The position numbers were made by a program, and so were the translations under genes. The notes below the pieces were generated by a model that saw nothing but the letters and a program-made list of their open reading frames with translations, ran no database searches and had not been told where the DNA came from. A stretch of DNA of 64,000 nt, from assembly GCF_003589925.1 (NCBI RefSeq), contig NZ_CP032382.1, positions 434,001 to 498,000 on the forward strand, written 5' to 3'. Every line of letters begins with the position of its first letter. Positions within the stretch are counted from its first letter, which is position 1. Source of the stretch: Chryseolinea soli (GTDB lineage Bacteria > Bacteroidota > Bacteroidia > Cytophagales > Cyclobacteriaceae). Positions 63,598 to 64,000 of the stretch are shown here, one piece after another.

Positions 63598-64000
63598 TCA
63601 GTTGTCGCCGTAGCAGTATTGCTTCAGATAGGCGGCCGCATCATCCTCCCCGGCCTCAAACGCTTTGGTGAGCCAGCGGCAGCCCTCGGTGGTGTTTTTC
63701 TTTTCTACGAGGGCGATGCCTTTGTAGAAGATCAACGTGCGGTTGGTGGGTTCTTGTTTCAAGCCCTTGTCGATATAGAACAGGGCGGCATCATATTGGT
63801 CTTCGTCCAAACACAGCGAGCCGGCATACAAATAGGTTTGTATAAACGCCGGGTCTGACGCGATCACCTCGTCGAAGATCACCAACGCGCTGTCGAGGTC
63901 GTCTTCATAAAAATAACACAGACCCAGATAAGATTTCACTTCCGGGCCGGGTTCATACACCAGCAATTGACGGATGTCTTTCTTTGCTGCCGCATAACGA
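63598..64000 (-). CDS. TPR-repeat protein, 5' partial
   Basis: The C-terminal 133 residues are present; the frame is open to the right window edge (RYAAAKKDIRQLLVYEPGPE at the visible start). At least three tetratricopeptide units are seen: VKSYLGLCYFYEDDLDSALV, FIQTYLYAGSLCLDEDQYDA then ALFYIDKGL, and RTLIFYKGIALVEKKNTTEG then CRWLTKAF, ending YLKQYCYGDN. TPRs mediate protein contacts; the rest of the protein, including any signal or enzymatic domain, lies outside the window. It is 109 bases from the stress-protein gene on the same strand. Confidence 0.8.
   Translation of the reverse strand, partial: RYAAAKKDIRQLLVYEPGPEVKSYLGLCYFYEDDLDSALVIFDEVIASDPAFIQTYLYAGSLCLDEDQYDAALFYIDKGLKQEPTNRTLIFYKGIALVEKKNTTEGCRWLTKAFEAGEDDAAAYLKQYCYGDN

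Overview
The window reads as chromosomal DNA of a Bacteroidota bacterium, most likely order Cytophagales (a Chryseolinea/Ohtaekwangia-type relative; inferred from gene content, not tested). The signs are a TamB plus lipoprotein-TamA (TamL) pair, many stand-alone MacB/FtsX-type permeases with two permease domains, IcmF, a SMUG2-type DNA glycosylase, YfiR with a TonB receptor, a GIN-domain protein, and several TAnnTTTG-type -7 promoter boxes. Coding density is high. I see no rRNA, tRNA, CRISPR array, transposase or phage gene.

Layout. 1-4.7 kb: tamB (5' end missing) and tamL, overlapping by ATGA. 4.7-8.7 kb: a minus-strand redox group, namely a cytochrome P460, a sorbosone-dehydrogenase-like lipoprotein fused to cytochrome c, a SelA-like PLP protein with a Tat-like signal, and a truncated CBM9-like fragment. 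8.9-15.2 kb: xseB/xseA, a polyprenyl diphosphate synthase, corA, a CorC/HlyC-type protein whose stop codon overlaps that of corA, and a coiled-coil lipoprotein. 15.6-18.1 kb: kup with a long leader, and a VOC protein. 18.2-27.3 kb: three large ABC permeases with a secreted unknown and an NTF2-like lipoprotein between them. 27.7-31.8 kb: the most unusual locus, a secreted 982-residue protein whose AT-rich C-terminal tip carries a PD-(D/E)XK-like signature, followed with a one-base overlap by an AT-rich, signal-less propeller-like protein. This is best read as a polymorphic toxin with its immunity protein. 31.8-50.1 kb: a patatin-like membrane protein, an AddA/RecB-like helicase-nuclease, a GIN protein, a fourth permease, a PH-domain protein, an N-acyl-D-amino-acid deacylase, an SF1 helicase, an M28 peptidase, a SMUG2 glycosylase and HrpB. 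50.2-64 kb: small conserved proteins, a rhomboid protease, a methyltransferase, a VF530 protein, a TonB receptor with YfiR, an EamA transporter, a ceramidase-like protein, icmF, a two-domain universal stress protein and a TPR protein cut by the window end.

How the genes work together. Clear functional pairs are tamB/tamL (outer-membrane assembly), xseB/xseA (exonuclease VII), the dehydrogenase and cytochrome group (periplasmic oxidation), yfiR/TonB receptor, and the toxin-like/immunity-like pair. Much of the rest is DNA repair and helicase housekeeping mixed with envelope proteins.

Non-coding structure. A palindromic repeat (10-base arm CTTGTTGGTG, 5-base loop, complementary arm) occurs in at least four intergenic places plus a diverged fifth. 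Three of the four core copies lie 8-51 bases downstream of a stop codon in the same orientation as that gene. Strong terminators follow kup, the coiled-coil lipoprotein, the GIN gene, the M28 peptidase and the TonB receptor. A seven-unit heptanucleotide repeat separates icmF from the stress protein.
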